Shown here piece after piece: positions 22,001 to 33,785 of a stretch of DNA of 64,000 bases. The notes under the pieces were generated by a model. That model saw only the letters and a list, made by a program, of their open reading frames with translations. It was not told where the DNA came from and did not search any database. Position numbers and translations under genes: made by a program. Origin of the DNA: Allolobophora icterica (Eukaryota; Annelida; Clitellata; Crassiclitellata; Lumbricidae); the NCBI GenBank assembly GCA_963556255.1, contig OY744607.1, positions 52,705,670-52,769,669 of the forward strand. The letters run 5' to 3'. How positions within the stretch are numbered: the stretch's first letter is position 1; the number at the start of each line of letters is the position of its first letter.

Positions 22001-22577
22001 GGACACAGACAGACAGACAGACAAGACAAGACAAGACAAACAGAAAGACAGACAGACGTGGTTTTGTGTGCTAGACAGAAAGACAGACAGGCAAACCAAA
22101 AGTTGAGCAAGAGATAGATATAGACTGACACATAGAGAGTGATACACATACACGGACAGAGACACATAATAGAGACAAAGATTGCGGACCACAGATGTCA
22201 CTTCTACTACTCTAAGCGTCGGGGTTAAAGTCAATGAAAATGTCACGCCGGCGAGGTCACCAGAGGTCACGCCGACGACCTTGAACCTTCAGCATCAGGA
22301 ATTCGTCTCCGTGTGTTTGTGTTTGTGCGTGTGTGTGTCTCTCTCCCTCTCTCTATGCCTCGGTTGATCAGATTATGCCTACAACAAGTGAACAGAAACT
22401 AATCGTCAGTCAGACGGAATTATCGCTCACTTTCTGACACAGTGGTTACAGATGACACGTCGTCAGATGCCTCCAGGGCACCGGTTCGCATCCCAGCGCG
22501 GTTAGCTCTTATATCATTACACAACTATTCAATGTATAATAGATACCTGTATGCATAGCTTATACATATATATATAT

Positions 22578-22626
<49 letters not shown>

Positions 22627-22640
22627 TGTGGGTGTATGAC
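21310..22640. repeat. Microsatellite-rich region
   Basis: It holds (AAT)n at 21317-21380, (ATAC)n at 21625-21672, GGTAAG-like repeats near 21690-21780, (GA)n then (CAGA)n at 21975-22100, and (GT)n at 22578-22630. 22180-22300 is less repetitive but shows no recognisable exon. Confidence 0.85.
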
Positions 22641-22799
22641 ATATATCTGTGTTTGCAGTTGTGTGTGTGGATATGGCATATGTGTGTATGTTTAGCTATT
22701 GATAGCTATGTTGCATATGTATGCTATACATATACACGTGTATGTATCTGAACATTTGTATAGCGCCGTTTGATATGAAATAAATATGGCAGCAGATTC

Positions 22800-22915
22800 T
22801 TATTGTTTGAGCGGACTGATCGTCTGGATGTCAACCTGGTTTGGTGCGCCATCGGTTGATACCTTTAGCATTAGACACCGGCGCTATAGAAGTTACCAAT
22901 TACAATTGTAAATCT
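22800..22915 (+). repeat. Retroposon 3' end family with ATTACA tail
   Basis: The core GGTGCGCCATCGGTTGA, then CATTAGACACCGGCGC, then ATTACAATT recurs at about 26490-26560, 38690-38760 and 53285-53350. It is a dispersed 3' end whose parent element is not visible. Confidence 0.6.
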
Positions 22916-22924
22916 AGCTCTGAA

Positions 22925-23102
22925 GTGACACGGCACCTGATTGATTGCAGCGCTCGCACTGCAACGTAGAGAGTATACGAGTTCTAGCCTCACTCTCAGA
23001 AACGGTTACTGTGTAGGGACTTTGAGCAAGTCCTTCACTCACAATTGTTCAGCGCCATCGACAGATGCTTAGTCAGTAGAGAGTAGTGCTTAACAAATGA
23101 AT
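22925..23102 (+). mobile_element. tRNA-derived SINE copy, degenerate head
   Basis: The body (TAGGGACTTTGAGCAAGTCC) and 3' end (AGTAGTGCTTAACAAATG then TAATAA) match the copy at 20141. The A box is decayed. Confidence 0.65.
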
Positions 23103-23294
23103 AATAATAATTATAATAATTATAATAATAATACTGCTAATAGTAATAATAATAATAATTATTATTATTATTAGCATTATTATTATTATATTTATTATAG
23201 TCGTGAATAATTATAATAAAATCATGATGATAATAATAATAATAAATATACTAATAATAATCACTTACTATTCATACCATCATGATCTCTGATC

Positions 23295-23626
<332 letters not shown>

Positions 23627-23735
23627 TAGTTTCAACGCGGTGGCCTTTAGGGGTACCTCCATCAACATAGAACTAGGGCCCATACCAGACAGTCCCTGAG
23701 GGATCCTGTTTACCTTGGGGCAAAAAAATATTAGC
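23627..23735 (+). mobile_element. Retroelement 3' tail fragment
   Basis: TTCAACGCGGTGGCCTT encodes FNAVAF as in the 21150 fragment. CCCTGAGGGATCCTGTTTACC plus an A-run follows, the same 3' end as at 21260. The fragment is flanked by AT-rich microsatellites on both sides. Confidence 0.55.
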
Positions 23736-23859
23736 CTAGCAACAAAAATAATAATAAAAACAAAAATTATTATAATTATACAAATAATAATAATAATTAT
23801 TATTATTATTTTAAAGAAAATAACAATAACAATAATAACAACCCAGTATCTACACTGAC

Positions 23860-24129
23860 CTTGACAGATTCTCTCTATGATCCTGGTCTTCAGATCAGCC
23901 AGAGCACCGTAGTTCTCCACGTACAAGTAGTCATCTGCGGAAAAAGCCAGTTCCCTCAGCTGGCGAGGACGGACATTCTGCCCAACTCCAATGACAATCA
24001 GTCGGATGTTTGCTTTCTTGGCCAGGGTCGCCTCTTGGATCGTGTTCCCCCAATCATCGGACTCGTTGTCGACGATCAAGATTCCATACTTGACTGAGTT
24101 AGTTCGAGCTCCGTTCCGCGGAGACATGC
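23860..24129 (-). CDS. vWA gene exon 6: second half of domain 2
   Basis: The acceptor TTGCAG precedes MSPRNGARTNSVKYGILIVD; the donor GTCAGT follows RIIERICQ. It parallels exon 3 in structure. Reading past the donor enters intron and microsatellite, so coding must continue elsewhere. Confidence 0.85.
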
Positions 24130-27100
24130 CTGCAAGTATAATCCATCGTCTTTTTTAGCAGTCCCTTAAGATAGTCCTGAGGCAGCCATGGGTATGAAGT
24201 GTTAGCGACTTCATTTTCTTATCGTCGGCATACGAGAGCGGGTGGCCAGTCCTTTCCCTCGCCGTCTCATCTTCCCACCGACAGTGTACGGTCAGTATAT
24301 CAGTGTACTTATTATAGATGAGTTGCCTAGGGGTGCAGATGGAGCAGAATCTTCGAACTAAATTTCTGAACTTCTATATCCGCTTGTATCCAATTATTGC
24401 CACTTATTTTCCCTTATCTCCACTTCTATTCACTTCTGTCCAAGTTTTGCACTTATTTTCAAGTAAGTTTACTTATTTCCATTGTTGTCCACTTTTATCC
24501 AGTTAGTTCCACTTATCATATAAATTCCCTCATAGATCCACTTCTTTCCAAGTTGATCCACCGATATCCACCTATATCCTCTCCAATCTACTCCACTATA
24601 ATCCACTCCAATTCATAGCACTCCACTCCAATCCAATTCATAGCACTCCACTCCAATCCAATTCATAGTACTCCACCCCAATCCAATCTGATCCAAGCCG
24701 AGATAATGCAGTGTAGTCTGATCTAATCTCTTCTAATCCAATTCAATCTAATCCACTTCTCTTTCCTCATCCATTCCCTCCAATCAAGTCTTACCTAGTA
24801 TAATAATGAGCGCCCCTGAGTAGTTCCCTGAAGGGGCGATATATAAATCTTCGAATGAATGAATGAATAATAGTGTAGTGTAATACAATAGGATACGATG
24901 TAGTATGATCTAATCTAATCTAATCAATTCTTTTGCACCATGCCTATGTCTAATTTTCGCAGGTGTGCAGAACCTGTTCACTTAAGCGAAACGCCCACTT
25001 TAAACCTGTCGATCAGTTCCTACCTGTAGTACGGATATACTCAATTGCGCGATCGGTCAGTGCACCCGACAGCTCTCGCAGTTCCAAATCGTTGAAAAAC
25101 TGGCCATGCGTGTCGTGGTCACTGAGGCGTATCTCGGCTTTCTCCTCGCCGTATCTTGGTGCCACTCCCACCTGCACGGCGTCTGGACCGAGCAGCATCA
25201 CCGACACGGTGCTGGCTATCAGATTCAGCGCTTCTTTTGTCTCTTCCACTCCAGCCTGGTTTGAAACTGCCCATATTTGGTCAACGGGTTTTCTTCCAGA
25301 ACAACCTATGCAACATTTTAACAACGTTGCTCGTTTTAGGTTGCTTAGAGTTGTCGGACAACTAATGACAATAAACAGCTTAGACAACAATTGGTGGACT
25401 ACATAACAAGCCATAGACTACAGTTAGCAAATTAAACGATGAAGTGATTGATTGAATTATTGATTGATCAATTGATTCATTGATTGACTGATTTATTGAC
25501 TGATTAATTGAGTGACTGAGTCTGACTGACTGACTGACAAACTGACTGACGATGTGTCGGAATTACCGACTGACCGACTCACCCACTAACTGACTCAACG
25601 ACTCAATGAGTTCACTGAACAACCAACTAACTGACTGACTGACTGACTGACTGACTGACTGACTGACTAACAATACCATGACTGTCTTACCTTCAATTGG
25701 TGTTGGAGCGGGGGCGGTAGTCGGAGGTGGCGCAGGAGTTTCTGCATAATTCCACAAGAAACAACATTGAAATTACTAAATTTTTAACCACGTGAAAGTT
25801 TTAAACCAAACTAATACAAAAATAAACCAGCGAAAAAAGCACTTTTAACCTTTCCATAGAAAGACGTAAGAGCATTCACTTGAGCTAACCGCGTATCTGT
25901 CCGTTAATATCTCTCTCTCTCTATCTGTTCGTTCTGCTTAACATGTCTCTCATTGTCTGTCCGATCCATTTGATATCTCTCTCCCTGTATCTGTCCGTTC
26001 TGCTCATTCGCTTGTGTCATTTCGTTCTCAACTAAAAACTTCTCTTTATCAAATTGCTTTTCTATCATAGGCCAGGAGCGTAGCCAGACTTCAGTTCAAG
26101 AGGAGGCGACTACTGCCTGTCAAAACTTTGATGCAGTGGCGGCGATCTTGTTTGAGAGGTGAGGGGGACATTTTTCTGCGTCCGAAGGGCAGTCGCAAAA
26201 ACCTCTGAGAATTTCTAAAAATTTTCTTACGAAAATAGTTGATGACCTTTTTTAGTCATTACTACATTCCATGACTTTTTTCTCGGGGTTGAACACACAA
26301 ATCCTTTCTTCCGTTCAAGAAGAGGCAACATCCACCTCTGATGGGGTGTACTTCAGGATGCAGGGCTATAACCCAAGGAAAATTTTTAAATCTACAAAAC
26401 AATGTAGCGACGCCTATGTCATAGGCTGCCTCTCTTTCTCCGCGAACTGATCTTCTGAATGTCGACCTGATTATCGCTTGGTATTGGTGCGCCATCGGTT
26501 GAAGTCTTGTGCATTAGGCACCGGCGCCATAGAAGTCACTAATTACAATAGCTAAGTAACAGAGATTAATGTACCGAACCTTCATCCTTCTACCAGAGAC
26601 CAAGCGTCTAATCGCAATCGTAATCGTAAACTTCAAATTTCTAACGCGTTACTCTAACGGGAACAAGCTTATTCAAGAGCGCTGCGTCAAGTCAGAGGGT
26701 TGTCAATTGAAGATCCGAGTTCTTTTGCTATAGAGAGACCTGCAGAGAGAGGAGGTAGAGGAGCTGGTAAAATGGGTTTCGTTGAAGACGAGAAAGTCCG
26801 GAAAAAGGAGGATCGGATGGATTAGGGTAGGAGGAAGGTGGAGGACCGGATGGGTTAGGGTAGGAATTCTTGAAGAGGTGGGACTTCGCTTTGAAGCGGA
26901 AAGCTTGTGTCGTGATGAGTAGAGGAGCCTGATGCAGATAACAATGGATGAGCGGAAGTATTGGTGAGGGAACTGAGAATTTGCGGAATTGAGGATGAAG
27001 TTCGTTGCACAGTCGAAGTGCAGTGTCTGACATGTGGATCGGCTGGAGAACTTGAAACAAGTAGAGCGAGGTGACTAGATGGTGAAGAGTTCTCGAAGGT

Positions 27101-27960
27101 ACTGTGGTTGGGAGTAGCATTCCCGGCCCATCAAGGGAACGCTTATATACACGAAGTGCACGGCAGATCAGAACTGTTGGGAGTGCAGGACACAACAAGA
27201 ACCATAGAAACGCTTTAAAAAATATAGATGATGAAATTCTCTGGAGCAGCAAGTCAGTCAAGTCAGAGGGGTTGTCTAAGTTATGAGTTCGGTTACCGCA
27301 CGTTTTCCTGACGACTGCTTCTCTGATGGTGCTCAGCGCCTGGTAATCGTTAACAATGAAGACCCGATCGTCAGATCCTGCAATCGCTTCGAGTTCCTTG
27401 TCGTCAACTCCTTGTCCAACCCCGATGGCAATGATCTGGACACCCTTCAGCTGCGCGCGTTTAGCCTCCGCCTTTGTCTTCTCGGGCGACGTCGACTGCC
27501 CGTCAGTTATGACGACGGCAACTTTACGAGACCCTGTTCGTCTGGGGGCGCCAATGGACAGCATGTTTTCGTGGAGCTTGAGGAGAGCGAGGTCTGTATA
27601 GGTGTCGCCTCTTGCCTGTTGGATGGCTTAGTAACGAACAGGAGGGAATGTGCATGTGAGGAGAGGGTTATATCATTAAGAAAACATCATCATCTTCATC
27701 ACCATCGTTATCACCATCACCTTCATCATCATCATCGTCATCATCATCATCATCATCATAATCATCATCATCGTTATCGGTTTCATCATCATCTTCTTCA
27801 TCATCATCGTCGTGGTAATCATCGTCGTCATCATCATCATCGTGATCATCATCATCAGCATCATCATCATCGTCGTCGTCGTTATCATCATTATCATCAT
27901 CCTTAATCGTAATCGTCATCATCATCACCTCATCATCATCATCGTCGTCGTTATTGTTAA

Positions 27961-28006
<46 letters not shown>

Positions 28007-29886
28007 GTAATAGTAAACGTCATCATCGTCGTCGTCATCGTCTTGATGTTACTTTACCTCTCTTTGCTGACTTCTGTATGTCAGTGTCGCTAATTTCACA
28101 GTTAAACTTCGTTGTAGCGCAGTTTTCTAATATATTCATTTAAATATAATTATTTTAAATTTTTCTTAAATTTTTTATATTAAGTTTCTTCTGTTCACTT
28201 TCCAGAGTGATGACTTCATTATCCAAACTTTCTTCTATGTTACCTCTCCTCATAACGTTAACCCCTTTATTAACTCTTGACCATCTTCCCGGTCCTACTC
28301 CTGTCACTCTCTTCCCTCCCCATGGCAGTTACTACTCGCCTTAAGTTCTCCAGCCGATCCATACGCCAGACACTGCACCTCGACTTTAGAACGAACTTCC
28401 TCCTCATTTCCTTAAATTCTCATTTCTCCCACCAAAAGCCCCGTTCACCCACTTTTACCTGTCATATATCTTCTTATCACCCCACAGGATTTCCCCTCGT
28501 ACTAAAGTCCCACCTCTTCAGGAATTCCTACCCTGATCCATTCAATCCTCTGCCTTCCTCCTACCCTGATCCATTCAATCCTCCGACTTCCAAGCTGTCT
28601 CGTCCTCAACGAAATCCTCCTTAGCAGCGCATCTGCCTCCTTCTCTCTAGTATCTGGCAACCGGACTCGGATCTTCCTGAACAACCTCTCTGACAAGACG
28701 CAACGCTCGTGAATAAGCCGGTGCCCCGCGCTTAATTAGAGTAATGCTTTAGAAATATGGTGTTTACAATTACGATCCCTATTGAAATCCCTATAATAGC
28801 CTAACTGCAAACCTTACATTTGACGACATCTTCGACTTCGCTTTTCGTCTGACTTTGACTCAGCCTGTAAATGACTCGTGGCCGCGTAGCGTAAGTTATG
28901 ACGCCGACACGCGTATGGTCGTCGCCGACGTCAATGACGTCGACGATGTTGGTCACGAATTCGAGCAGATCACGGAAGCTCTTAGTATCGATGCTTGTCG
29001 ATTCGTCAAGAACGAAGATCAGGTCAGCGACGGAATCGCAATCTGCCAATAGACAACATACCTTTTAAGGATTTGAAAATGGGTTAGGCTATGTCAATGC
29101 TCATATGCATTCTTTATCACATGCCTACATACATACATATACACATACATACATACAAAGTCATGCATACATGCATCATGCAAACATACACGCATACATA
29201 TATAATATGCATGCATATACATTCATACATAAATGCACACAATTTATATATTATGTGCATGCATGCATACATACTACAGACATGTATCTAAAACATACAT
29301 ACATATAATTATTATATCATTCACACAAGCTTACACATTCATGCATACAAATCAAAAGGCTGGAAAATGAGCAACTTAAATGTCTTATGTCTAAATTTCT
29401 AAGGTAACGACGCTAAATAAAATTCGAGCAAAGTGAGTCTACATTTGAATGTGATATTCATTAAGACATTTATATAGCGCCTTTTCAGAGGGCTACTCAG
29501 AGGCGCTCAAAGATAGGCTTATATATAAGCCTATCAATTACCTTTTCTGGAAGAAAATCGGAGGCTATATAAATCGCTGCATATATTGGACACATGCTCG
29601 AGGTAAGGTAAAGTAAGGTAAGTTAGAGCAAGGTAAGGCAAGCAAGGCATGGTATGGTAAGTTAATGTAAGGTGAGGCGAGTTGAGAATGTCTTGCGATT
29701 CGACTAGACTGCGCCAGACAAGACACGGTTAGGTAAGATACAGAAATCTCACGATCAGATTCATAATCCTGAGATTAGATAAGCAGGCGTGGTAATGATA
29801 GTAATAATACCTTTAGTCTCATACGGCTTGGCTCTAGCGAAGGCAAACGCCGTAGCAAGAGCCGCAAACATCAGCAACCGCGACAT
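23860..29886 (-). CDS. Secreted tandem vWA-domain protein (3' end not found)
   Basis: Six exons join in frame: 29811-29886, 28818-29042, 27297-27626, 25691-25741, 25024-25305 and 23860-24129. They give at least 411 codons. Residues 1-20 are a signal peptide ending FARA. vWA domain 1 (about 31-208) has a complete MIDAS: D38-E-S-T-S42, Thr in GDTYTD (about 109-111) and D142 in ITDG. A 16-residue Pro/Thr linker follows. vWA domain 2 (about 233-410) keeps the fold pattern (IRLIVIGVG, then YGALADL) but has VSNQAG where DxSxS should be and VDN for TDG. vWA domains bind ligands or matrix partners through a metal ion, so domain 2 probably does so without the metal. All introns are phase 1, suiting domain duplication. 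The last exon ends in a phase-1 donor, so at least one further exon is missing. The architecture resembles matrilin or collagen-type vWA proteins; no collagen repeats are seen. Confidence 0.85.
24144..24350 (-). mobile_element. SINE of a second family, partial
   Basis: It matches 34690-34860 over the body (GCAGCCATGGGTATGAA, then GGTGGCCAGTCC and ACAGTGTACGGTCAGT). The tRNA-like head is degraded. It lies in the intron between exons 5 and 6 of the vWA gene. Confidence 0.65.
24360..24940. repeat. Degenerate TCCACTT/TCCAATC repeats
   Basis: Pyrimidine-rich short repeats fill this intron stretch, with a GGGGCGATATATAAATC retroposon tail and (GAAT)n at 24830-24870. Confidence 0.6.
25024..25305 (-). 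CDS. vWA gene exon 5: first half of domain 2
   Basis: The acceptor CATAG precedes CSGRKPVDQIWAVSNQAG; the donor is GTAGGA. The position of DxSxS is occupied by SNQAG. The rest (VQVGVAPRYG, then RELSGALTD) follows the vWA pattern. Confidence 0.82.
25440..25680. repeat. (TGAC)n and (ATTGATTG) repeats
   Basis: Tetranucleotide repeats of ATTG and GACT type fill most of the 385-bp intron between exons 4 and 5 of the vWA gene. Confidence 0.85.
25691..25741 (-). CDS. vWA gene exon 4: Pro/Thr linker mini-exon
   Basis: A 51-nt exon encodes TPAPPPTTAPAPTPIE between a GCAG acceptor and a GTAAGA donor, in phase 1 at both ends. It is a likely flexible, perhaps O-glycosylated spacer between the domains. 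Confidence 0.75.
26073..26418. mobile_element. hAT-type MITE, 346 bp
   Basis: The 8-bp duplication TCATAGGC is perfect (26065-26072 and 26419-26426). The ends are CAGGAGCGTAGCCAG and the complement of CATAGGCGTCGCTACAT. The interior includes a CAGTGGCGGCGATC end like those bounding the inserts at 2322 and 30475, so it may hold a nested element. Confidence 0.8.
26640..27130 (-). mobile_element. Decayed LINE-like 3' region
   Basis: The minus strand reads KSHLFKNSYPNPSGPPPSSY and SRLQRNPF, matching the plus-strand segment at 28400-28630 and the tandem block of copies A and C. It lies in intron 3 of the vWA gene. Confidence 0.45.
27297..27626 (-). CDS. vWA gene exon 3: second half of domain 1
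   Basis: The acceptor TTACTAAG has a pyrimidine-rich lead; the donor is GTAACC. The exon encodes IQQARGDTYTDLALL through VVITDGQS and IIAIGVG to VVRKTC. Confidence 0.87.
27680..28050. repeat. (ATC)n microsatellite
   Basis: Nearly continuous CAT/CGT trinucleotides in intron 2 of the vWA gene. The poly-His, poly-Asp and poly-Met frames are translations of it. Confidence 0.95.
28260..28770 (+). mobile_element. Decayed LINE-like 3' region
   Basis: The plus strand reads LKSHLFRNSYPDPFNPLPSS and SRPQRNPP. The downstream AGCGCATCTGCCTCC, then GTGAATAAGCCGGTGCCC sequence is the complement of blocks at 1880-2010 and 30150-30260. Confidence 0.45.
28818..29042 (-). CDS. vWA gene exon 2: MIDAS half of domain 1
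   Basis: The acceptor TTGGCAG precedes CDSVADLIFVLDESTSID; the donor is GTAAGG. The exon carries strand 1 and helix 1 of the vWA fold (VLDESTS, then RVGVITYAT). Confidence 0.88.
29090..29800. repeat. Intron 1 of the vWA gene: (CATA)n, LINE tail, AAGGTAAGGT repeats
   Basis: It holds (CATACATA)n with variants at 29110-29310, a retroposon end CATTTATATAGCGCC at about 29468, an AGGCTTATATATAAGCCT palindrome at about 29514, and GGTAAGGTAAAG repeats at 29600-29690. Confidence 0.75.
29811..29886 (-). CDS. vWA gene exon 1: signal peptide
   Basis: This exon encodes MSRLLMFAALATAFAFARA and six more residues, ending in a phase-1 donor GTATTA. The ATG lies about 90 bp downstream of a TATA box. Confidence 0.82.
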
Positions 29887-29970
29887 CTCCGTAGAACTTC
29901 TTGCGTCAAGATGAACAAAGAGCTTCGTCAAAGTCACCGCAAAAGTGATGCTTTGTATTGCTTCGACAAG

Positions 29971-29983
29971 CCTTTATATAGAC
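29971..29983 (-). promoter_or_regulatory. TATA box of the vWA gene
   Basis: On the minus strand the sequence reads TCTATATAAAGGC, about 85 bp upstream of the ATG at 29886. Transcription would start near 29940-29950 if spacing is standard, giving a 5' leader of about 60 nt. Position relative to the signal-peptide exon supports it. Confidence 0.65.
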
Positions 29984-30049
29984 CAAGCCAGTGCTACGTA
30001 TCCGCTATAAACGTGACAGATGAGCTAAAATGTCTGATGACTATCAGTC

Positions 30050-31550
30050 ATGGAGCAATTAGCTGCTTGACAGTGGAGCGGATCAAGTAACATGAACAGA
30101 TTTTGGTATCACCGCAACACAGGAACTACTCTAAAGCTAAGCGCAGGGCACCAGCTTATTCACAAGCGCTGCGTCGTGTCGGTGGGGTTGTTCAGAGGTC
30201 GATGTGAAAGTCCGGTTGCCAGAGAGATCAGACAGAGGTGACAGAGCAGCTGATCTAAGGCTGGTTTCATCGAGGACGAGACAGCTTGGAAGGTGGAAGA
30301 TTGGGATAGGAGGAAGGCGAAGGGTTTCGTGGATTACGGTAGGAGGAAGGCGAGGGGTTTGATGGAATAGGGTATAGGAGGAAGGTGGAGGAATGGATGG
30401 CTTAGAATAAGAGGAAGGCGGAGGATTTAATGGATTAGGTTAAGAGGAGGGCGGAGGAATGGATGGCTTGGAGGCGGCGATCTTTTTTGACAGGTGGGGA
30501 CACCCTTGAACTGATCTGGTCAAAAAAAGTTTTGAACTGATGTGGTCAAAAAAGAGATCCAAAATATGCGAACAATTTTTTTTACCTTTTCTGGAGTTTC
30601 TTCAAAAGTTGGGGGGGACAGCTGTATACTGTGTCCCCCCACTGTTAAAGGTTGGAAGTCTTGTTCCCCTCGACCCCGCCCCCGGGATCGCCGCCTCTGG
30701 TCTTAGGGCAGGAGGAAGTGGGGGGGGGTTAATTAATTAGGGTGGGTGCAAGACGGCCGATTGGATGGATGAGGGTAGGAAGCTGTAAAACACAGACCAA
30801 CCCATTATTATAGAGAAGCAGGAAGTAAGGTAAAATATGTCGCACTCGACAGGAATTACATGGCCCTCTATCGGGGAAGTAATTAACTCAAACTTAAACA
30901 TTCATGGCGAGGTGCCTTGTTACTCTGATAGTAGTAAGTATCTATAGAAAATTTATCTGGCCATGCGGTAGGTTTCGTTAGCTGGATCGTGCATAGTAGA
31001 TATTCAGAAAGTTTTGTTTTCTAATGGCCTCATATTCGTAATCGTGGACACTCTACACGTCAGTAATTTTGCCCATAATCTACGTAACTTCTGTGCTTCC
31101 TGGATCATATGAGAGTTGCATTGGGTGTTGTAAACGATTACGACTTTCAGAGTGGCTGGAACGAGATTTAACCTGAAATATGATCACAATTATCTGCAAA
31201 TATATGATCACAATTCGGTTTAAAATCAGGATATTTTATCCAAAAAATTAACTCAGTTTGGTATAAATACGTAACGAACATATACAAAGTAAAACCTACC
31301 CCGCAGAACCAGGGTCCATCCTGTCCTATCCTTCCTGATCTAAACTAGATCTACCCTACGCCCACCTACAATGCTTTATCTATGCTCTACCCCGCGTTAG
31401 CATACTCTATCATTCCATATCCTACCCTTAAACAACTACCCTAACCTAACTATGCCGAATAATGGAAAAGCAAATAGTCTGCCATTTTTTTCTATTCGAT
31501 TTTGACCAATCCTGCATTAAATCGGCCGTTTATCGACCAATTTGCCTAAT
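30050..31550. repeat. Dispersed composite repeat, copy C
   Basis: It is collinear with copy A (1780-3160) and with both parts of copy B. It is uninterrupted at the site where copy B carries the 4.5-kb insertion (about 31370). It begins about 60 bp beyond the TATA box of the vWA gene. Confidence 0.75.
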
Positions 31551-31554
31551 TGTA

Positions 31555-32155
31555 TTGTATCTAAACATTTATAAAGCGCCTCTTACAGTGTTCGCTAATC
31601 AGAGGCGCTCCCAGTGTGAAAGACCTAGTGAACAGAAAGTGGTTTTCAGACAGCGGAACGAGGCACTTGTGCCACCGGATAATAAAGAGGCACGTTGCAA
31701 TGGAGGGAGTTGATTCCATAGAGTAGGACCAATGCAACAGAAGGCTCGAGTTTTGGCCATAGTGGTCCTGGCTCGTGGCACAAAAAGATCGTGGCAATTA
31801 AGCAATCGTAATGGACGGAGGGAAGTAGCTGAAACTGGCCAACGAACGAGGTCACAGAGGTACTTGGGTGCTAAGCCTGCATATGACCGAAGGACTACAG
31901 TGAGAACCTGAAGCTGAATCCGAGCAGTACAGGGAAGCCAATGAAGATGATCGAACATGAAAGAGGAAATATGACACTAGCGAGGAAGTCGGGCTATTAA
32001 TCTGACCGCAGCATTTAAAACAGTCTGGAGGGGGGGAAAGGCCAATCAAAAGAGAATTACAGTAGTCAATTCTGGAGCAGATGAAGGCATGAATGATAGT
32101 GGTTAAAACGGAGGAGGAGACAAAGCGTCGGATTGCTCTAAGCCGTCTCAGGTGA
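31555..32155 (-). pseudogene. CR1/L2-type LINE 3' fragment
   Basis: The minus strand carries HAFICSRIDYCNSLLIGL-like sequence, then FMFDHLHWLP, RARTTMAKTRAF and GPTLWNQLPPL in shifting frames. These match the C-terminal reverse-transcriptase region of CR1/L2 LINEs. The 3' end is AGGCGCTTTATAAATG. Frameshifts make it inactive. Confidence 0.75.
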
Positions 32156-32159
32156 AAGT

Positions 32160-33310
32160 AAGAATAGCTCTAACCCACCATGTGACTCACATGCTAAGCA
32201 CAAATCATTACGTTCATTTGATAGCCTTAGATTTTTCCAAGGCTTTTGACTCCATTAGGCAGGACCACTTAACTGATACCCTGGCCAAAATGCCTATACG
32301 AGATAATGTCTATAACTGGATCATAAATTTTTAGACGGTAGGAAACACGACACCAAGTTTCAGGATGAGTTATCTACGCTTACAATCAAGCCTAAGACCA
32401 CTAAACTTCGTTACCGCTATCTCTGGCCTAGGCCCTGCCAATCCTCTCAACCGTCTTCTCAAATATGCCGATGACTGTTACCTTCTAATACCGTCATCTA
32501 ATAGTACAACCACATCTTCAGAACTAGAGCACGTTACGCATTGGGCTAAGACGTGCAACTTGAAATTAAATCATAGCAAAAACATACGAAATGGTGATTC
32601 GGAGGCCCGGGTCAGGCGAGCGTACGATGATGTTCTGCAAGTCACACCCGGTCTCCATTGTGTTACCAGCGTGGTTATCTTAGGCATCACAATTTAAGAT
32701 AATCTTAGCATTACGACCCATGTTAACCGCATTTGCAGTCAGGCCCGTCGGTCGCTTTATGCGCTACGAACCCTGGTAGCGCACGGCCTGCCTTTATGAC
32801 GTGGTGAGAGCCACAAAGCTATCCAGGTTACTCTATGCCCCCACCTGCATGGTGGGGATTCACAACCCAAGGGGACCGTAATAGACTGGGAGGAGTCTTA
32901 CGGCGTCTCATCAAGGGACCCTACCTCCCAGAAGACATCCCTTCCATAGAGCAGCACTGCCTCTTGGCCGACTCCCGCCTCTTCGCCGCAGTACGGAATA
33001 TTAAGGGATATGTCCTGTATAATCTACTGTCACCTATCAAACGAACAGGCCACTTCCTGCACCCACGAGCTCACGATCTGGAAAGACCGCTGATAGCTTG
33101 GCTAGAAAAACGTTAATCGTCAGGATGCTTTATGAGGCGGCTTAGTTTACGCAATGGGTAAAAACATTAAATAAATTGGGGATATTTTAGACAAATATTA
33201 GTAACTAATATTAACATATTATTAGATGTACATAATCTGTGTAAACACGTTTAAGTTGCTGTACACCAAAATGCGATTTGCAATTGGCTCCAATAAAGAA
33301 TATTTATTCT
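32160..33310 (+). pseudogene. Non-LTR reverse transcriptase remnant (family B)
   Basis: Motifs in order: LIALDFSKAFDSIRQDHL (RT core), KYADDCYLLIPSSN (YADD active site) and WAKTCNLKLNHSK. After breaks come APPAWWGFTTQGDRNRL and LYNLLSP at about 32840-33050. A stop at about 32332 and several frameshifts disable it. The 3' end is CCAATAAAGAATATTTATTC. The family reappears as a C-terminal piece at 40350. Confidence 0.78.
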
Positions 33311-33500
33311 ATATCCTTCCCTTCCAAAGCGTACCCTACCATAATCTACCTTCCCTACCCTACCATATACCCACCTTTCCATACCAACCCTACCATATCC
33401 TACAATTCCCTACCTTAACACATCCTACCAATCCGTAACCTACCTACTACATCCTAACTATTCTACCCTACTCTACCATTTCCAGCCCTATCTGTATCCC
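33310..33500. repeat. CCCTACCATATCCTA-type short repeats
   Basis: Degenerate 10-15-bp CTACC repeats. 33500-33780 shows no recognised feature. Confidence 0.6.
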
Positions 33501-33785
33501 TACCTTCTATAAACATGAGCGGTGTAATATTCAGGATAATTTATTTAGCGCTACGATTTGGATAGACCGTGCATGGGGAGCCGGGTACAGAGTCCCCAAG
33601 GGTCTTCGGAATTCATTTCTATTCATAGCGGTCGATTATCAATTCCTTTGGTTCCACTGCGCGCGCGTCAATATATTAGCGACTTCCCTGTGGTTCCATT
33701 AATATTTATTTCCAAGCGTCGCATTCAATTTATATCCCCTCAAGACCGTCAAGTGTCTAGACGGATGACCGCGTTATGAATACGG

